DNA of 64,000 nt from an uncultured Bacteroidota bacterium (GCA_902635965.1 CACPQA010000010.1:1-64000); one strand, 5' to 3'; counted from the first letter of the stretch, positions 1 through 9,137 are shown. Program-made: numbers and translations. The notes: a model not told the origin generated them from the letters alone.

Positions 1-737
1 AGATAAAAACCACTAAGGTATATATTACCGTGAAGGGCTAGTCTTTTAACGTATGACTCGGCTTCCTCAATTATAACATTTTTTTCAATATTAACTAAAA
101 TCTTATCGTAATTATTTGAATTAATCACATCGATGGTTCCATGGTGTAAATTAATTTTTTTGCATTTATTTATTTCGAAATTCTCCTTAGCGGAATCTAC
201 AGAAAACTCACAATTGTCAACTGAATCAATTTTTTTGGCACCTAGTTTATTACACAAAATAGACAATACACCAGTTCCGGTACCAATGTCCAATACATTT
301 TTTTTTAGTGGTGGATTTTTCAATAGTTCTTTAATGATAAGTTGAGTAGTTTCGTGGTGACCAGTACCAAAACTCATTTTTGGTTTAATTATTATTTCGT
401 AATCCCTATTAATTTTATGATGAAAATCTGATCTTATAGCACAAGAATTACCAATAAAAGCTGGAGAATGATTTTTTTCCCATAGAGAATTCCAATTTTT
501 ATTTTCAACTATATCAATAAACCAATCTACATCTATTCCTTTTTGCTCCAAGGGATAAAAGATATCTAAAATCTTATTTTCCCATTTAGATCCTAAAACA
601 TAGCAGTCCAATCCATCTGAATTTTCAATGAAACCGTCAAATCCTAAACTATCCAATTTTGCAATCAAAATTTCTTTACCAGGATTAGGAGGTGAAATTT
701 TTAAACATAATCTTATATAAATCTTATTTTTTATCAA
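1..737 (-). CDS. prmA: Ribosomal protein L11 methyltransferase PrmA (3' end missing)
   Basis: SAM-dependent methyltransferase that methylates ribosomal protein L11. Reading the minus strand gives an open frame from about 737 to the left edge. It contains the SAM-binding motif LDIGTGTGVLSI, the upstream FGTGHHETT motif typical of PrmA, and the VNIEKNVI and LSGFY segments of the Rossmann core. No ATG lies in frame near the beginning: conserved sequence starts around YIRLCLKISPPNPGKEIL, so initiation is probably TTG at 737 (or ATT at 722). That start overlaps the end of tpiA by 14 bases, which suggests translational coupling. About 245 residues are present and the C-terminal end is outside the window. 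Identification is firm; the start is inferred. Confidence 0.88.
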   Translation of the reverse strand, partial: MIKNKIYIRLCLKISPPNPGKEILIAKLDSLGFDGFIENSDGLDCYVLGSKWENKILDIFYPLEQKGIDVDWFIDIVENKNWNSLWEKNHSPAFIGNSCAIRSDFHHKINRDYEIIIKPKMSFGTGHHETTQLIIKELLKNPPLKKNVLDIGTGTGVLSILCNKLGAKKIDSVDNCEFSVDSAKENFEINKCKKINLHHGTIDVINSNNYDKILVNIEKNVIIEEAESYVKRLALHGNIYLSGFY

Positions 738-1500
738 CAGATCTTATTATTGAAAAAAAATCATCAAAATTTAAAGATGCACCTCCTATTAAACCACCGT
801 CAATATCAGGCTTAGATAAAATCTCTTTTGAATTACTGGGCTTTAAACTACCTCCATATAAAATTGGTACTGAATTAGATAATTCTTGATTATATCTTTT
901 AGTTATTTGAGCTCTGACATATTTATGCATCTGTTGAGCTTGGTCAGGTGTTGCATTTATTCCTGTTCCAATAGCCCAAACGGGTTCATATGCTAAAATA
1001 ATTTGATTCCATTTATTTATACCCACATCATCCATTAAGACATCAAGTTGTTTATTAATAGCATCAATTTGCTTTTCTTTCTTGCGATCCTCTAATGATT
1101 CTCCAAAGCAAAAAATTATATTCATATTATTTTTTAATGCGATGTTGACTTTTTTCTTTATAATTTCATCTGTTTCACAGAAAAGTGTTCTTCTTTCTGA
1201 ATGGCCTATAATTACTGTGTTAATATTTATACTTTTCAACATTTTATAGGATATTTCCCCTGTGTACGCTCCTTCTTTTTCATAATGCATGTTTTGAGCA
1301 ACAACTTCTATCGATGAATTTTTTAAGATATTTTGCGCATTTTCTAAATTTACATATGAAGGGCAAACTTTTACATTAATTTCCTTTTCCCAAGTTTTCT
1401 TAGCTAAATTATTTAATAGATATTCAGTTTCTTCTTTATTTTTGTTCATTTTCCAATTCCCAATAATTACTTTTTTTCTCATTTTCGTGTTTCGTTTCAA
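724..1500 (-). CDS. tpiA: Triosephosphate isomerase
   Basis: Glycolytic and gluconeogenic enzyme interconverting dihydroxyacetone phosphate and glyceraldehyde 3-phosphate in the cytoplasm. The 258-residue TIM barrel carries the substrate lysine in GNWKMN, the catalytic histidine in IIGHSERR, the catalytic glutamate in AYEPVWAIGTG and the phosphate-binding LYGGSLKP and GLIGGASL loops. The length is normal. The first ATG at 1500 overlaps the stop of the upstream DUF1599 frame as ATGA. A second ATG at 1482 (MRKKVIIGNWK) fits the family start better, so the true start may be 18 bases later. prmA follows directly, an arrangement common in Flavobacteriia. Confidence 0.96.
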   Translation of the reverse strand: MKRNTKMRKKVIIGNWKMNKNKEETEYLLNNLAKKTWEKEINVKVCPSYVNLENAQNILKNSSIEVVAQNMHYEKEGAYTGEISYKMLKSININTVIIGHSERRTLFCETDEIIKKKVNIALKNNMNIIFCFGESLEDRKKEKQIDAINKQLDVLMDDVGINKWNQIILAYEPVWAIGTGINATPDQAQQMHKYVRAQITKRYNQELSNSVPILYGGSLKPSNSKEILSKPDIDGGLIGGASLNFDDFFSIIRSVDKK

Positions 1501-1829
1501 GAATTAGTAAGTTGATTTTTGTCTAAATTTAAGTGAATCATAGAAAAAATACCATAATTTATTATGTCAAGATAGTTTGCATCAATTCCCTCACTTATAA
1601 TCGTTTTTCCTTTGTTATTCTCAATTTGCTTTATCCTTAAAAGTTTTTGTAAAATTAAATCAGTTAAAGATGAAACTCTCATTTCTTTCCATGCTTCTCC
1701 ATAATCGTGATTTTTATTTCGCATTAAGTCCTTTGCAATAGAAAATTTTTTTTCGTAAAGGTCTAATGCCTCTTTTTTTTGGCATTTCAGGATCTGAAGT
1801 AATTCCTTTGTCAATTTGTATAAGAGCAA
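1497..1829 (-). CDS. DUF1599 protein, C-terminal half (frameshifted from the N-terminal half)
   Basis: This frame encodes the second DUF1599 (nucleotide-modification-associated, Nmad1-type) domain, with the core pattern DYGEAWKEMRVSSLTDLILQ followed by RIKQIENNKG and a C-terminal helical segment. Genuine homology begins only at about 1772 (EALDLYEKK), just after an A8 run. The TTG at 1829 that opens the frame lies inside the N-terminal half and is probably not a real start. The piece continues the upstream half in another frame: removing one A from the run would join them into a protein of about 185 residues, the length I recall for this family. The stop overlaps the tpiA ATG as ATGA. The function of DUF1599 is unknown. 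Confidence 0.6.
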   Translation of the reverse strand: MLLYKLTKELLQILKCQKKEALDLYEKKFSIAKDLMRNKNHDYGEAWKEMRVSSLTDLILQKLLRIKQIENNKGKTIISEGIDANYLDIINYGIFSMIHLNLDKNQLTNS

Positions 1830-2076
1830 TAATTGAATAATTAATTATTCCAATGAATTCAGAATATTCTCCCTCATTAACTTTTTTATTTTTTAGCTCT
1901 TGAATACTTCTTATTCTTTGAGCTTTAATATAAATTTGATCTGTTAATGATGATAACCTTAAAATTCTCCACGCAGTTCCATAATCAGACATTTTTTTTT
2001 TAAATATCGACTTACATTCCTCTTTGATTTTTTCGTAAAAATTATCAGTTGAATCCATTTGAATTTTTTTTGTCAT
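1714..2076 (-). CDS. DUF1599 protein, N-terminal half
   Basis: First half of a tandem DUF1599 protein. It carries DYGTAWRILRLSSLTDQIYI and AQRIRSIQE, the same DYGxAW..RxSSLTDxI pattern found in the second half, so the ancestral protein is an internal duplication. The product runs well until PEMPKK, then crosses an A8 run (1773-1780 on the plus strand) and ends in a tail (RGIRPLRKKIFYCKGLNAK) that does not look like the family. ATG at 2076 is preferred over TTG at 2082. The gene is divergent from folP. It could be a real mutation, a sequencing error, or a gene rescued by transcriptional slippage on the homopolymer. Confidence 0.65.
   Translation of the reverse strand: MTKKIQMDSTDNFYEKIKEECKSIFKKKMSDYGTAWRILRLSSLTDQIYIKAQRIRSIQELKNKKVNEGEYSEFIGIINYSIIALIQIDKGITSDPEMPKKRGIRPLRKKIFYCKGLNAK
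1773..1780 (-). other. A8 homopolymer at DUF1599 frameshift junction
   Basis: Eight A residues on the coding (minus) strand separate the two DUF1599 halves. With eight, the frame reads PKKRG; with seven it would read PKKEALDLY and join the halves. Such runs are known sites of RNA polymerase slippage and also of sequencing error. Confidence 0.7.
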
Positions 2077-2129
2077 TTTCAAATATTATATTGTATTTAT
2101 AATATTTCTCTGAAAGTTATTGAATTAAA

Positions 2130-2951
2130 ATGACATTAAATTGTAATGGTAAAATTTTAGATTTAAAAACCCCAAAGATAATGGGTATTTTAAATTTAAC
2201 TCCTGACTCTTTCTATGATGGTGGAAAATACCAATCAGTAAAATTAGCAATAGATAGGTGCTATGAAATGTTAAAACAAGGAGCAGATATTATCGATGTT
2301 GGAGCTGCAAGTTCTAGACCAGGATCAAAAATCATAAGTGAAAAAGAGGAATTGCAAAGGTTGAGTACTATTTTAAAGACTTTGGTAAAAGAATTTAATT
2401 CGGTAATCTTTTCCGTAGATACATTCCGATCTTTAATTGCAAAAGCCTCTTTGGATGAAGGTGTTGCAATAGTTAATGATATCACAGCCGGAAAATTTGA
2501 TTCAAAAATGCTACCTTTAGTAGGTAAATATAACGCGGTATATGTTGCAATGCATATGCAAGGGTTTCCAAGCAACATGCAAGAAAATCCATCTTACAAA
2601 AAAATAATCCCTGAGTTAATAAGCTTTTTTTCAGATAAAATAATTACTTGCCATTCAAATAAAATTAGTGATGTAATTATTGACCCTGGATTTGGGTTTG
2701 GTAAAAAAATAAATCAGAATTTTAAAATTCTAAAAAATTTAGAAGTGTTTCAAGTATTGAATGTTCCAATAATGGTTGGTCTGTCTAGAAAATCAATGAT
2801 TTATAAATCTTTGGAAATTGAACCAGCTGATGCCTTAAACGGTACATCAGTATTAAATGCTGTTGCTTTACTAAAAAAAGCAAATATTTTGAGAGTGCAT
2901 GATGTAAAGGAAGCAAAAGAATCAATTGAACTATGCAAAAAACTAGTTTAG
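2130..2951 (+). CDS. folP: Dihydropteroate synthase
   Basis: Folate biosynthesis enzyme that joins 6-hydroxymethyl-dihydropterin pyrophosphate and p-aminobenzoate. At 273 residues it is of normal length. Visible motifs are GILNLTPDSFYDGG (pterin and phosphate loop), ADIIDVGAASSRPG, FSVDTFRS, NDITAG, MHMQGFPSNMQ, VIIDPGFGFGKK, GLSRKSMI and the C-terminal RVHDV. The usual GGESTRPG element is GAASSRPG here. The start ATG is well placed. cdaA follows 25 bases downstream, so the two are probably cotranscribed. GTP cyclohydrolase I of the same pathway is encoded at 24492. Confidence 0.96.
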   Translation: MTLNCNGKILDLKTPKIMGILNLTPDSFYDGGKYQSVKLAIDRCYEMLKQGADIIDVGAASSRPGSKIISEKEELQRLSTILKTLVKEFNSVIFSVDTFRSLIAKASLDEGVAIVNDITAGKFDSKMLPLVGKYNAVYVAMHMQGFPSNMQENPSYKKIIPELISFFSDKIITCHSNKISDVIIDPGFGFGKKINQNFKILKNLEVFQVLNVPIMVGLSRKSMIYKSLEIEPADALNGTSVLNAVALLKKANILRVHDVKEAKESIELCKKLV

Positions 2952-2976
2952 TTTTTTAATTATATTTAAAATTTAT

Positions 2977-3768
2977 ATGGACAGTTTAAGTTTTTTAAAA
3001 TTCAATTTTGTAGATGCTATTGACATTATTTTAGTAGGATTGCTTCTATTTTATTTTTACAAATTAGTAAAAGGTACTGTTGCGATAAATATTTTTTTAG
3101 GTATCGTAATAATTTATCTAATTTTTCAACTAACATTAACATTAGAAATGAATGTCTTAAGTAATATTTTAGGAAATTTTATAAGTGTGGGTTTTTTCGC
3201 ATTAATTGTGGTTTTTCAACAGGAAATCCGCAAATTTCTTCTTATGATTGGATCAACTAACTACACCAGTAGAAAGAGCTTCCTGAAATATTTCAATTTT
3301 TTAAATTTTGAAGTAGAGAAAGAAATAGTACTAGAGATTTTATTACTTGTCGACTCATGCTTTAATATGAGCAAAGAGAAAACGGGTGCAATAATTGTTA
3401 TTGAGCAGAGTAATAGTCTTGAATTTGTTAAGTCTACAGGAGATAAGTCTAAAATTGAAATAACTCCTCAAATAATAGAATCAATTTTTCACAAAAATGG
3501 TCCATTACACGATGGGGCAATAATAATCAAAGGAAACACAATTACCGCAACAAGAATTATACTACCCGTTTCAGACTCAAATTCAATTCCAAAAAAATAT
3601 GGTTTAAGGCACAGGGCAGGAATTGGAATTTCAGAAAAAACAGATGCCTTAGTTATTGTAGTTTCCGAACAGAGGGGGGATATTACTTACATTAAGGACG
3701 GAAATTTGGAAAAAATTTCGTCTAGCAAAAAATTAAAAGAACTTCTTACTAGCGATCTATCTGACTAA
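2977..3768 (+). CDS. cdaA: Diadenylate cyclase CdaA (c-di-AMP synthase)
   Basis: Membrane-bound enzyme condensing two ATP molecules to cyclic di-AMP, a messenger for osmotic and envelope homeostasis. About three hydrophobic helices occupy residues 12-80. The DisA_N catalytic domain follows, with GAIIVIE near 137, the DGA motif at 179-181 (PLHDGAIII) and the RHR motif at 211-213 (GLRHRAGIGIS). Length (263) matches CdaA/YbbP. The neighbour folP is a frequent partner in Bacteroidota. The last codon and stop overlap the convergent ABC transporter gene by four bases (CTAA). Confidence 0.95.
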   Translation: MDSLSFLKFNFVDAIDIILVGLLLFYFYKLVKGTVAINIFLGIVIIYLIFQLTLTLEMNVLSNILGNFISVGFFALIVVFQQEIRKFLLMIGSTNYTSRKSFLKYFNFLNFEVEKEIVLEILLLVDSCFNMSKEKTGAIIVIEQSNSLEFVKSTGDKSKIEITPQIIESIFHKNGPLHDGAIIIKGNTITATRIILPVSDSNSIPKKYGLRHRAGIGISEKTDALVIVVSEQRGDITYIKDGNLEKISSSKKLKELLTSDLSD

Positions 3769-5537
3769 TCTATCTTTTCACTTTTAAATTGAAGCTCATG
3801 TAGTTTTTTATATTTTCCTTGTTGAATTTTGATCAGCTCGGAGTGAGTTCCTGTTTCAACTATTTTTCCTCCTTCTAAAACAATTATTTTATCAGCTTTT
3901 TTTATTGTTGTAAGTCTATGTGCAATGATAATTGAAGTTTTATTTTTAATTATTTTGTCTGTAGCAACCTGAATAAGTTCTTCTGTAAAAGAGTCAACAG
4001 ATGAGGTTGCTTCATCCAAAATTAAAATCTTTGGATTTGAAATGTAAGCTCTTAAAAAAGAGACAAGTTGCCTTTGACCAGAAGAAAGAATTGTACCTCC
4101 TTCATTAACTATGTGTTTAAATCCGTTGGGCAGCTTTTTGATAAATTTATCAATACCAATTTCATTGGCCGCTTGTTTAACCTCATTGAGAGTAATATCT
4201 GGTTTATAAAGAGTTACGTTATTGAAAATACTGTCTGCAAATAAGAAAATATCTTGAGATACATTTGCAATTTGCGATCTCAAACTATTTTTTGAAATTT
4301 TATTGATCGGAATCCCATCCAGTTTTATTTCTCCTTTTTCATATTCATACAAAAGAAGTATAAGGTTGACTAGAGTTGACTTACCAGAACCAGTTGATCC
4401 AACTAACGCAACTTTTTCACCAGCATTAATTTTTATATTTATATCTTTTAAAATTTGATGACCAGCTTCGTATGAAAAATTTAAATTCTCAATACATATA
4501 CTTGCTTTAAAATTATTCGGCAGTTCAAGCAAATTATTATCGACACTTTCTTCTTTTTCCAAAATTTCAAAAACCCTTTCAGCAGCGACCATTCCCATTT
4601 GAAGTGTATTGAACTTATCAGCTATTTGCCTTAATGGACGGAATAGATTTTGAGACAGTTGTATAAATAAAAATATAACACCTAGTGAGAAATCATCGTC
4701 AGCATAAGCTCTTAGTCCACCATACCAAACTAAAATACCAAGAGTTATGGATGTAGATAATTCAGCTATTGGAAAAAATATTGAGTTGTACCAGACTGTC
4801 TTCAACCAAGCCTTTTTGTGTCTTTCATTAATTAATCTAAATGCTTTTAATTCTTTATTTTCTCTGTTAAAAATTTGTACTATTCTCATGCCAGTTATTC
4901 TCTCCTGAAGAAAAGTATTCATGTTTGAAATTTCAACCCTTACTTGTTCAAAAGCTTTTTTCATCGACTTTTGAAAAATTCTAGTCGCATATACAATTAC
5001 TGGAAGAATCGAAAAAACAACTAATGAAAGTTCGAAATTGATTGCTATCATGACTATTACAACGATTCCCATCTTCAAAAAATCAGCTAATATCATAAAT
5101 AATCCTTGACTAAAAATACTTGCGATTGATTCGATATCGCTCACAGAACGCGTAACCAACCTTCCAACTGCAGATTTATCAAAAAAACTCATTCTAAAAC
5201 TTACTAATTTATTAAAGAGAGAGATTCGAATATCTTTGATTACCATTTGTCCTAACCAATTTGCATAAAAAACGAAAACATATTGAAAAATAACTTCGAG
5301 AGAAAGAACAATTAACATCACAAAAATAAAAATCATTAAACCACTGTAATTCCCTGGAGTAATATAGTCATCCACGGTTATTTTCAACAAATATGGGTTT
5401 AGTGTAGAAAATACAGAAAGTAAAATTGCGGATATTAAAACAACATAATAAGTTTTAATGTAGGGTTTTGCATAAACCATTACTTTTTTAAACAGGATTA
5501 AATCAAAATACGACGATTTATTTCTTTTCATTTGCAA
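3765..5537 (-). CDS. ABC transporter, fused permease and ATPase (MsbA/ABCB-like)
   Basis: Homodimeric exporter half-transporter of the MsbA/multidrug type in the inner membrane. The N-terminal membrane domain (residues about 20-320) has six predicted helices. The ATPase domain shows Walker A GSTGSGKST (380-388), the Q-loop in VSQDIFLF, signature LSSGQRQ (484-490), Walker B ILILDEATSSVD and the switch histidine in IIIAHRLTTI. LSSGQ instead of LSGGQ is the usual form in this Bacteroidota group. The gene overlaps truA upstream by ten bases, so they form one transcript. The substrate cannot be read from sequence; lipid or drug export are the usual suggestions. Confidence 0.93.
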   Translation of the reverse strand: MQMKRNKSSYFDLILFKKVMVYAKPYIKTYYVVLISAILLSVFSTLNPYLLKITVDDYITPGNYSGLMIFIFVMLIVLSLEVIFQYVFVFYANWLGQMVIKDIRISLFNKLVSFRMSFFDKSAVGRLVTRSVSDIESIASIFSQGLFMILADFLKMGIVVIVMIAINFELSLVVFSILPVIVYATRIFQKSMKKAFEQVRVEISNMNTFLQERITGMRIVQIFNRENKELKAFRLINERHKKAWLKTVWYNSIFFPIAELSTSITLGILVWYGGLRAYADDDFSLGVIFLFIQLSQNLFRPLRQIADKFNTLQMGMVAAERVFEILEKEESVDNNLLELPNNFKASICIENLNFSYEAGHQILKDINIKINAGEKVALVGSTGSGKSTLVNLILLLYEYEKGEIKLDGIPINKISKNSLRSQIANVSQDIFLFADSIFNNVTLYKPDITLNEVKQAANEIGIDKFIKKLPNGFKHIVNEGGTILSSGQRQLVSFLRAYISNPKILILDEATSSVDSFTEELIQVATDKIIKNKTSIIIAHRLTTIKKADKIIVLEGGKIVETGTHSELIKIQQGKYKKLHELQFKSEKID

Positions 5538-6277
5538 AAAATGTGTTTGGGGTATTCAACATTTACAAGATACAATCCACACGCGGGCACAGAAAATCCA
5601 GCTTTTTTTCTATCTTTTAGGATTATTATATCATTAAATTCATCAACTGAGATCCTGTTTTTACCAACCTCAACAAGTGTTCCTACTATTGCTCTAACCA
5701 TATTTCTTAAAAATCTGTTTGCAGTAATTGTGAATATAGCTCGATCATTTTTCAATTTCCATTCAGCTTTAGAAATATCACATAAATAATTCTTGACATC
5801 TGATTTTGTTTTGGAAAATGATTTAAAATCATTGTGAGACAGAAGGCTTTCTGATGCTATCTTAATATTTTCAAAATTTATCTCATCCCTTAACTCAAAG
5901 TATCTTCCATTTCTAAATGGATCTTTAAAGAAAGAAATCTTGTATTTGTAGGTTCTTGAAATTGCATCAAACCGAGCGTGTGCGTTGTCAATAACTTTAA
6001 AAATTTTTTTGATGCTTATACTGTAATCCAAAAAACTATTCAGAAGGCTTAACAATTTTGATTCAATTTCTTCACTTAAATTTGCATCAAAGTGTGCATA
6101 CATCTTAATGGCATGTACACCGGTATCTGTTCGGCCAGCACCGATAACCGAAATTTTTTGCCTTGAAATTGTGGAAATTGCTTCCTCAATAGTTTCTTGG
6201 ACACTTATAGAGTTAGGTTGTCTTTGCCACCCGTGATATTTTAAACCACAATATTTAATAACTAAAAAATATCTCAC
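5528..6277 (-). CDS. truA: tRNA pseudouridine synthase A
   Basis: Makes pseudouridine at positions 38-40 in the tRNA anticodon stem. The 249-residue protein has the catalytic aspartate in GAGRTDTGVHA, the RYFLVIKYCGLKYHGWQRQP N-terminus typical of TruA, and FLRNMVRAIVGTLVEVG near the C-terminus. The start codon is GTG at 6277, chosen because the conserved protein begins exactly there and no ATG is available. A TATATTTG promoter element ends only four bases before the GTG, so the transcript may be nearly leaderless. The ABC transporter gene overlaps its 3' end. Confidence 0.95.
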   Translation of the reverse strand: MRYFLVIKYCGLKYHGWQRQPNSISVQETIEEAISTISRQKISVIGAGRTDTGVHAIKMYAHFDANLSEEIESKLLSLLNSFLDYSISIKKIFKVIDNAHARFDAISRTYKYKISFFKDPFRNGRYFELRDEINFENIKIASESLLSHNDFKSFSKTKSDVKNYLCDISKAEWKLKNDRAIFTITANRFLRNMVRAIVGTLVEVGKNRISVDEFNDIIILKDRKKAGFSVPACGLYLVNVEYPKHIFCK

Positions 6278-6281
6278 AGCA

Positions 6282-6289
6282 CAAATATA
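6282..6289 (-). promoter_or_regulatory. -7 promoter element (TATATTTG) of truA
   Basis: Minus-strand TATATTTG matches the Bacteroidota TAnnTTTG -7 consensus. It sits four bases upstream of the truA GTG. No convincing TTTG -33 element is seen at the expected distance. Confidence 0.45.
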
Positions 6290-6338
6290 TTAGAATGACA
6301 ATTCTTAAATTGAATTCATTTTAATATTTATTAAAAAT

Positions 6339-6842
6339 TTGAAGAAAATTCTTGTCCTTTCCGATACTCACGGTTACATAGATGATCGAATTGAAGAATA
6401 TGCAAGAGATTCTGATGAAGTTTGGCATGCAGGAGATTTTGGTTCATTTGAAGTCTTAAAAAGATTAAAAAAGATATCTTTTATCAGAGGAGTATACGGA
6501 AATATAGACAATCATTTTTTAAGAAAAAGTCTTTCTGAATTTGAAATATTTGATGTCGAAAAATTAAAAGTTTTGATGATACACATTGCAGGAAATACAA
6601 AAAAATTATTGCCCAAAGTTCAAACTTTAATTAATCTTCATAAACCTAATATTTTGATTTGTGGTCATTCTCATATTTTAAAGATTAAATATTTAAAATC
6701 AAAAAATATTTTATACCTAAATCCCGGAGCTGCTGGAAAATTCGGATTTCACAAAATTAGAACGATGATAAAATTTGAGATTATCAACAAGGAGATAGAA
6801 AAAATGAATATTATTGAATTGGGAAACAGATCCAAAATTTAA
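6339..6842 (+). CDS. Metallophosphoesterase, YfcE/MJ0936 family
   Basis: Small cytoplasmic dimetal phosphodiesterase of the YfcE type; the natural substrate is unknown. The 167-residue protein shows the calcineurin-like metal motifs: LSDTHG (D and H), HAGDFG, GNID, MIHIAG and the C-terminal CGHSH, followed by LNPGA. The conserved N-terminus MKKILVLSDTHG begins with a TTG codon and no ATG is nearby, so TTG is the start. The 3' end overlaps the convergent DUF4293 gene by four bases (TTAA). Confidence 0.92.
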   Translation: MKKILVLSDTHGYIDDRIEEYARDSDEVWHAGDFGSFEVLKRLKKISFIRGVYGNIDNHFLRKSLSEFEIFDVEKLKVLMIHIAGNTKKLLPKVQTLINLHKPNILICGHSHILKIKYLKSKNILYLNPGAAGKFGFHKIRTMIKFEIINKEIEKMNIIELGNRSKI

Positions 6843-7240
6843 CGTATTCTATCTATTGAATCTATTAATTTTTGATCCCTTTTTATTCCTCTTAGGGAAA
6901 GTAAAAGTAAAAAAAGTCCAAATAGATAAAGAAAAGTCTGATGATTCAGCAAATATTTCAGTGAATTGCCAGTTCTGTATGCTAAAACTAAAATCAAAAA
7001 TATAATGATCAATTGAATCGTCATCAAAAAAAATAACAATTTAATTTGAGTTTTTCTTTTTTTAAAGCTGAGTAAAGTAGCAATTGAAAAAATTATTATT
7101 AAAACTAACATTAATGAAAATAGATCAAAACCATGGACAAAAAAATGAAATGACTTTATCTTTGCTGAAGATACATACAATAAATAAAATTTAATTACTA
7201 AATACAGTGATATAAATATGGATTGAACTCTCTGAATCAT
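6839..7240 (-). CDS. DUF4293 family membrane protein
   Basis: Small integral membrane protein of unknown function, restricted to Bacteroidota as far as I know. The 133 residues form four hydrophobic segments (about 6-25, 36-58, 66-88 and 97-115) and end in RGIKRDQKLIDSIDRIR, a charged tail typical of DUF4293. The N-terminus MIQRVQSIFI is also typical. It is divergent from rho, a neighbourhood conserved in Flavobacteriia. The stop codon overlaps the phosphoesterase stop. Confidence 0.85.
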   Translation of the reverse strand: MIQRVQSIFISLYLVIKFYLLYVSSAKIKSFHFFVHGFDLFSLMLVLIIIFSIATLLSFKKRKTQIKLLFFLMTIQLIIIFLILVLAYRTGNSLKYLLNHQTFLYLFGLFLLLLSLRGIKRDQKLIDSIDRIR

Positions 7241-7351
7241 TTACTTGAAAATTAAAAAAAAATAAGTTGACTTTCATATTTTTTTGTAATATTGCATTAA
7301 ATATCTCTTTAACCTAAGAGAAATATCCTCAAAATTTATCAACAATACATC

Positions 7352-8857
7352 ATGTACGACATATCCACATTAAAAGAAAAAAAAATATCTGAATTACAGG
7401 ATATTGCAAAGTCATTAAAAATTAAAAAAATAGGTAGTTTAAAAAAACAACAACTGATTTATCAAATCATTGATTTTTTATCAACAAATCCCGAATCTAC
7501 TTCAAAATCTGAAAAGCAAAAAAAAGACACTAATTCTGAAATTGAAAAAAAGACACCTCTCAAGAAAAACGATAAAAATGAAACAATAATTGAAAAAAAC
7601 AGCTTTCATAAAAATGAAAAGGCTTCAAATAAACCTTTCAATAAATCAAATTCGAAAAATAGAAATCAGCACGGTCACAAAAACTATGACAATTTTCACA
7701 ACAGAGATTCTAGAAATAGATATAAAGAACCTGACTACGAGTTTGATGGAATTATAAACTCAGAGGGCGTTTTAGATATAATGAATGAAGGCTATGGTTT
7801 TTTGAGATCCTCAGATTATCATTACTTATCCTCACCAGATGACGTTTATGTTTCTCAGTCGCAAATCAGACTTTTTGGATTAAAAACTGGTGATACTGTA
7901 CTAGGCACAGTCAGACCGCCAAAAGAAGGTGAAAAATATTTTCCTTTGATTAAAGTTGTAAGCATCAACGGACAAGATCCTAAGGTCGTTAGAGACAGAG
8001 TTTCATTTGAACATTTAACACCATTGTTTCCTCAAGAAAAATTTAAGTTAGCAGAAAAACAGAATACAATTTCAACAAGAATAATTGATCTTTTTTCTCC
8101 AATTGGAAAGGGACAAAGAGGTATGATTGTTTCACAACCTAAAACGGGTAAAACAATGCTTCTTAAAGATATAGCTAATGCAATAGCTGCAAATCACCCA
8201 GAGGTCTATCAAATTATTTTACTTATTGATGAAAGACCAGAAGAAGTTACAGATATGCAAAGAAATGTCAAAGGTGAAGTAGTTGCATCAACATTTGATG
8301 AACCTGCAGATAGACATGTAAAAGTTGCTAACATTGTTTTGGAAAAAGCCAAAAGGTTAGTCGAGTGCGGTCATGATGTTGTGATCCTTTTAGACTCGAT
8401 TACTAGACTTGCAAGGGCCTACAACACAGTTCAACCTGCCTCAGGTAAGATATTAAGTGGTGGTGTAGACGCAAATGCTTTACATAAACCTAAAAGATTT
8501 TTTGGAGCGGCTAGAAATATTGAAAATGGTGGTTCTTTGTCAATAATAGCTACAGCGCTCACAGAAACAGGTTCGAAAATGGATGAGGTGATTTTTGAAG
8601 AGTTTAAAGGGACAGGTAACATGGAACTACAATTAGATAGGAAAATATCAAACAGAAGAATTTTCCCAGCAATAGATTTAATATCATCAAGTACAAGAAG
8701 AGATGATCTTTTATTAGATGAAAATACAATCCAAAGAATGTGGGTTTTAAGGAAATATCTTGCTGATATGAATCCCGTAGAGGCAATGGAATCAATGAAT
8801 GATAGATTTACTAAAACAGTAAATAATGAGGAATTTTTAATTTCAATGAATTCTTAA
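7352..8857 (+). CDS. rho: Transcription termination factor Rho
   Basis: Hexameric RNA-dependent ATPase that terminates transcription. The 501-residue protein begins with a Rho N-terminal SAP-like domain (residues 1-50) followed by a long insert rich in Lys, Asn, Ser and Glu (about 50-130), typical of Bacteroidota. The RNA-binding cold-shock-like domain follows ([15 protein letters not shown] form, about 140-210). The ATPase core has Walker [25 protein letters not shown], and the arginine-rich [11 protein letters not shown] with SGGVDANAL. Intact factor is relevant here because many convergent genes lack any visible intrinsic terminator. Confidence 0.97.
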   Translation: MYDISTLKEKKISELQDIAKSLKIKKIGSLKKQQLIYQIIDFLSTNPESTSKSEKQKKDTNSEIEKKTPLKKNDKNETIIEKNSFHKNEKASNKPFNKSNSKNRNQHGHKNYDNFHNRDSRNRYKEPDYEFDGIINSEGVLDIMNEGYGFLRSSDYHYLSSPDDVYVSQSQIRLFGLKTGDTVLGTVRPPKEGEKYFPLIKVVSINGQDPKVVRDRVSFEHLTPLFPQEKFKLAEKQNTISTRIIDLFSPIGKGQRGMIVSQPKTGKTMLLKDIANAIAANHPEVYQIILLIDERPEEVTDMQRNVKGEVVASTFDEPADRHVKVANIVLEKAKRLVECGHDVVILLDSITRLARAYNTVQPASGKILSGGVDANALHKPKRFFGAARNIENGGSLSIIATALTETGSKMDEVIFEEFKGTGNMELQLDRKISNRRIFPAIDLISSSTRRDDLLLDENTIQRMWVLRKYLADMNPVEAMESMNDRFTKTVNNEEFLISMNS

Positions 8858-8868
8858 AATTTATTTTT

Positions 8869-9120
8869 TTAAAGAGAAGCAACATGTTTTTCTAACTTAG
8901 ATTTAAGATTAGAAGCTTTGTTGAGATGAATTATATTTTTCTTTACCAATTTATCTAGCAAGGAAATAACTTTTGGAAGCTGTTTTTTCGCATCTTTTTT
9001 GTTAGAGTTGTTTCTTAAATTCCGAATAGCATTTCTAGCGGTTTTATGCTGGAGTCTGTTTGCAGATCTTTTTACTTCAGAGGAACGAATTCTTTTTATT
9101 GCAGATTTATGATTTGCCAT
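8869..9120 (-). CDS. rpsT: 30S ribosomal protein S20
   Basis: Primary 16S rRNA-binding protein of the small subunit. The 83 residues begin MANHKSAIKRIRSSEVKR and are strongly basic and helical, matching bacterial S20 in length and pattern. The gene is convergent with rho with an 11-base gap and no obvious hairpin between them. A TAGTTTTG element lies 17 bases upstream of the start. Confidence 0.96.
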   Translation of the reverse strand: MANHKSAIKRIRSSEVKRSANRLQHKTARNAIRNLRNNSNKKDAKKQLPKVISLLDKLVKKNIIHLNKASNLKSKLEKHVASL

Positions 9121-9137
9121 TTTTTATTTTAAGAGGT

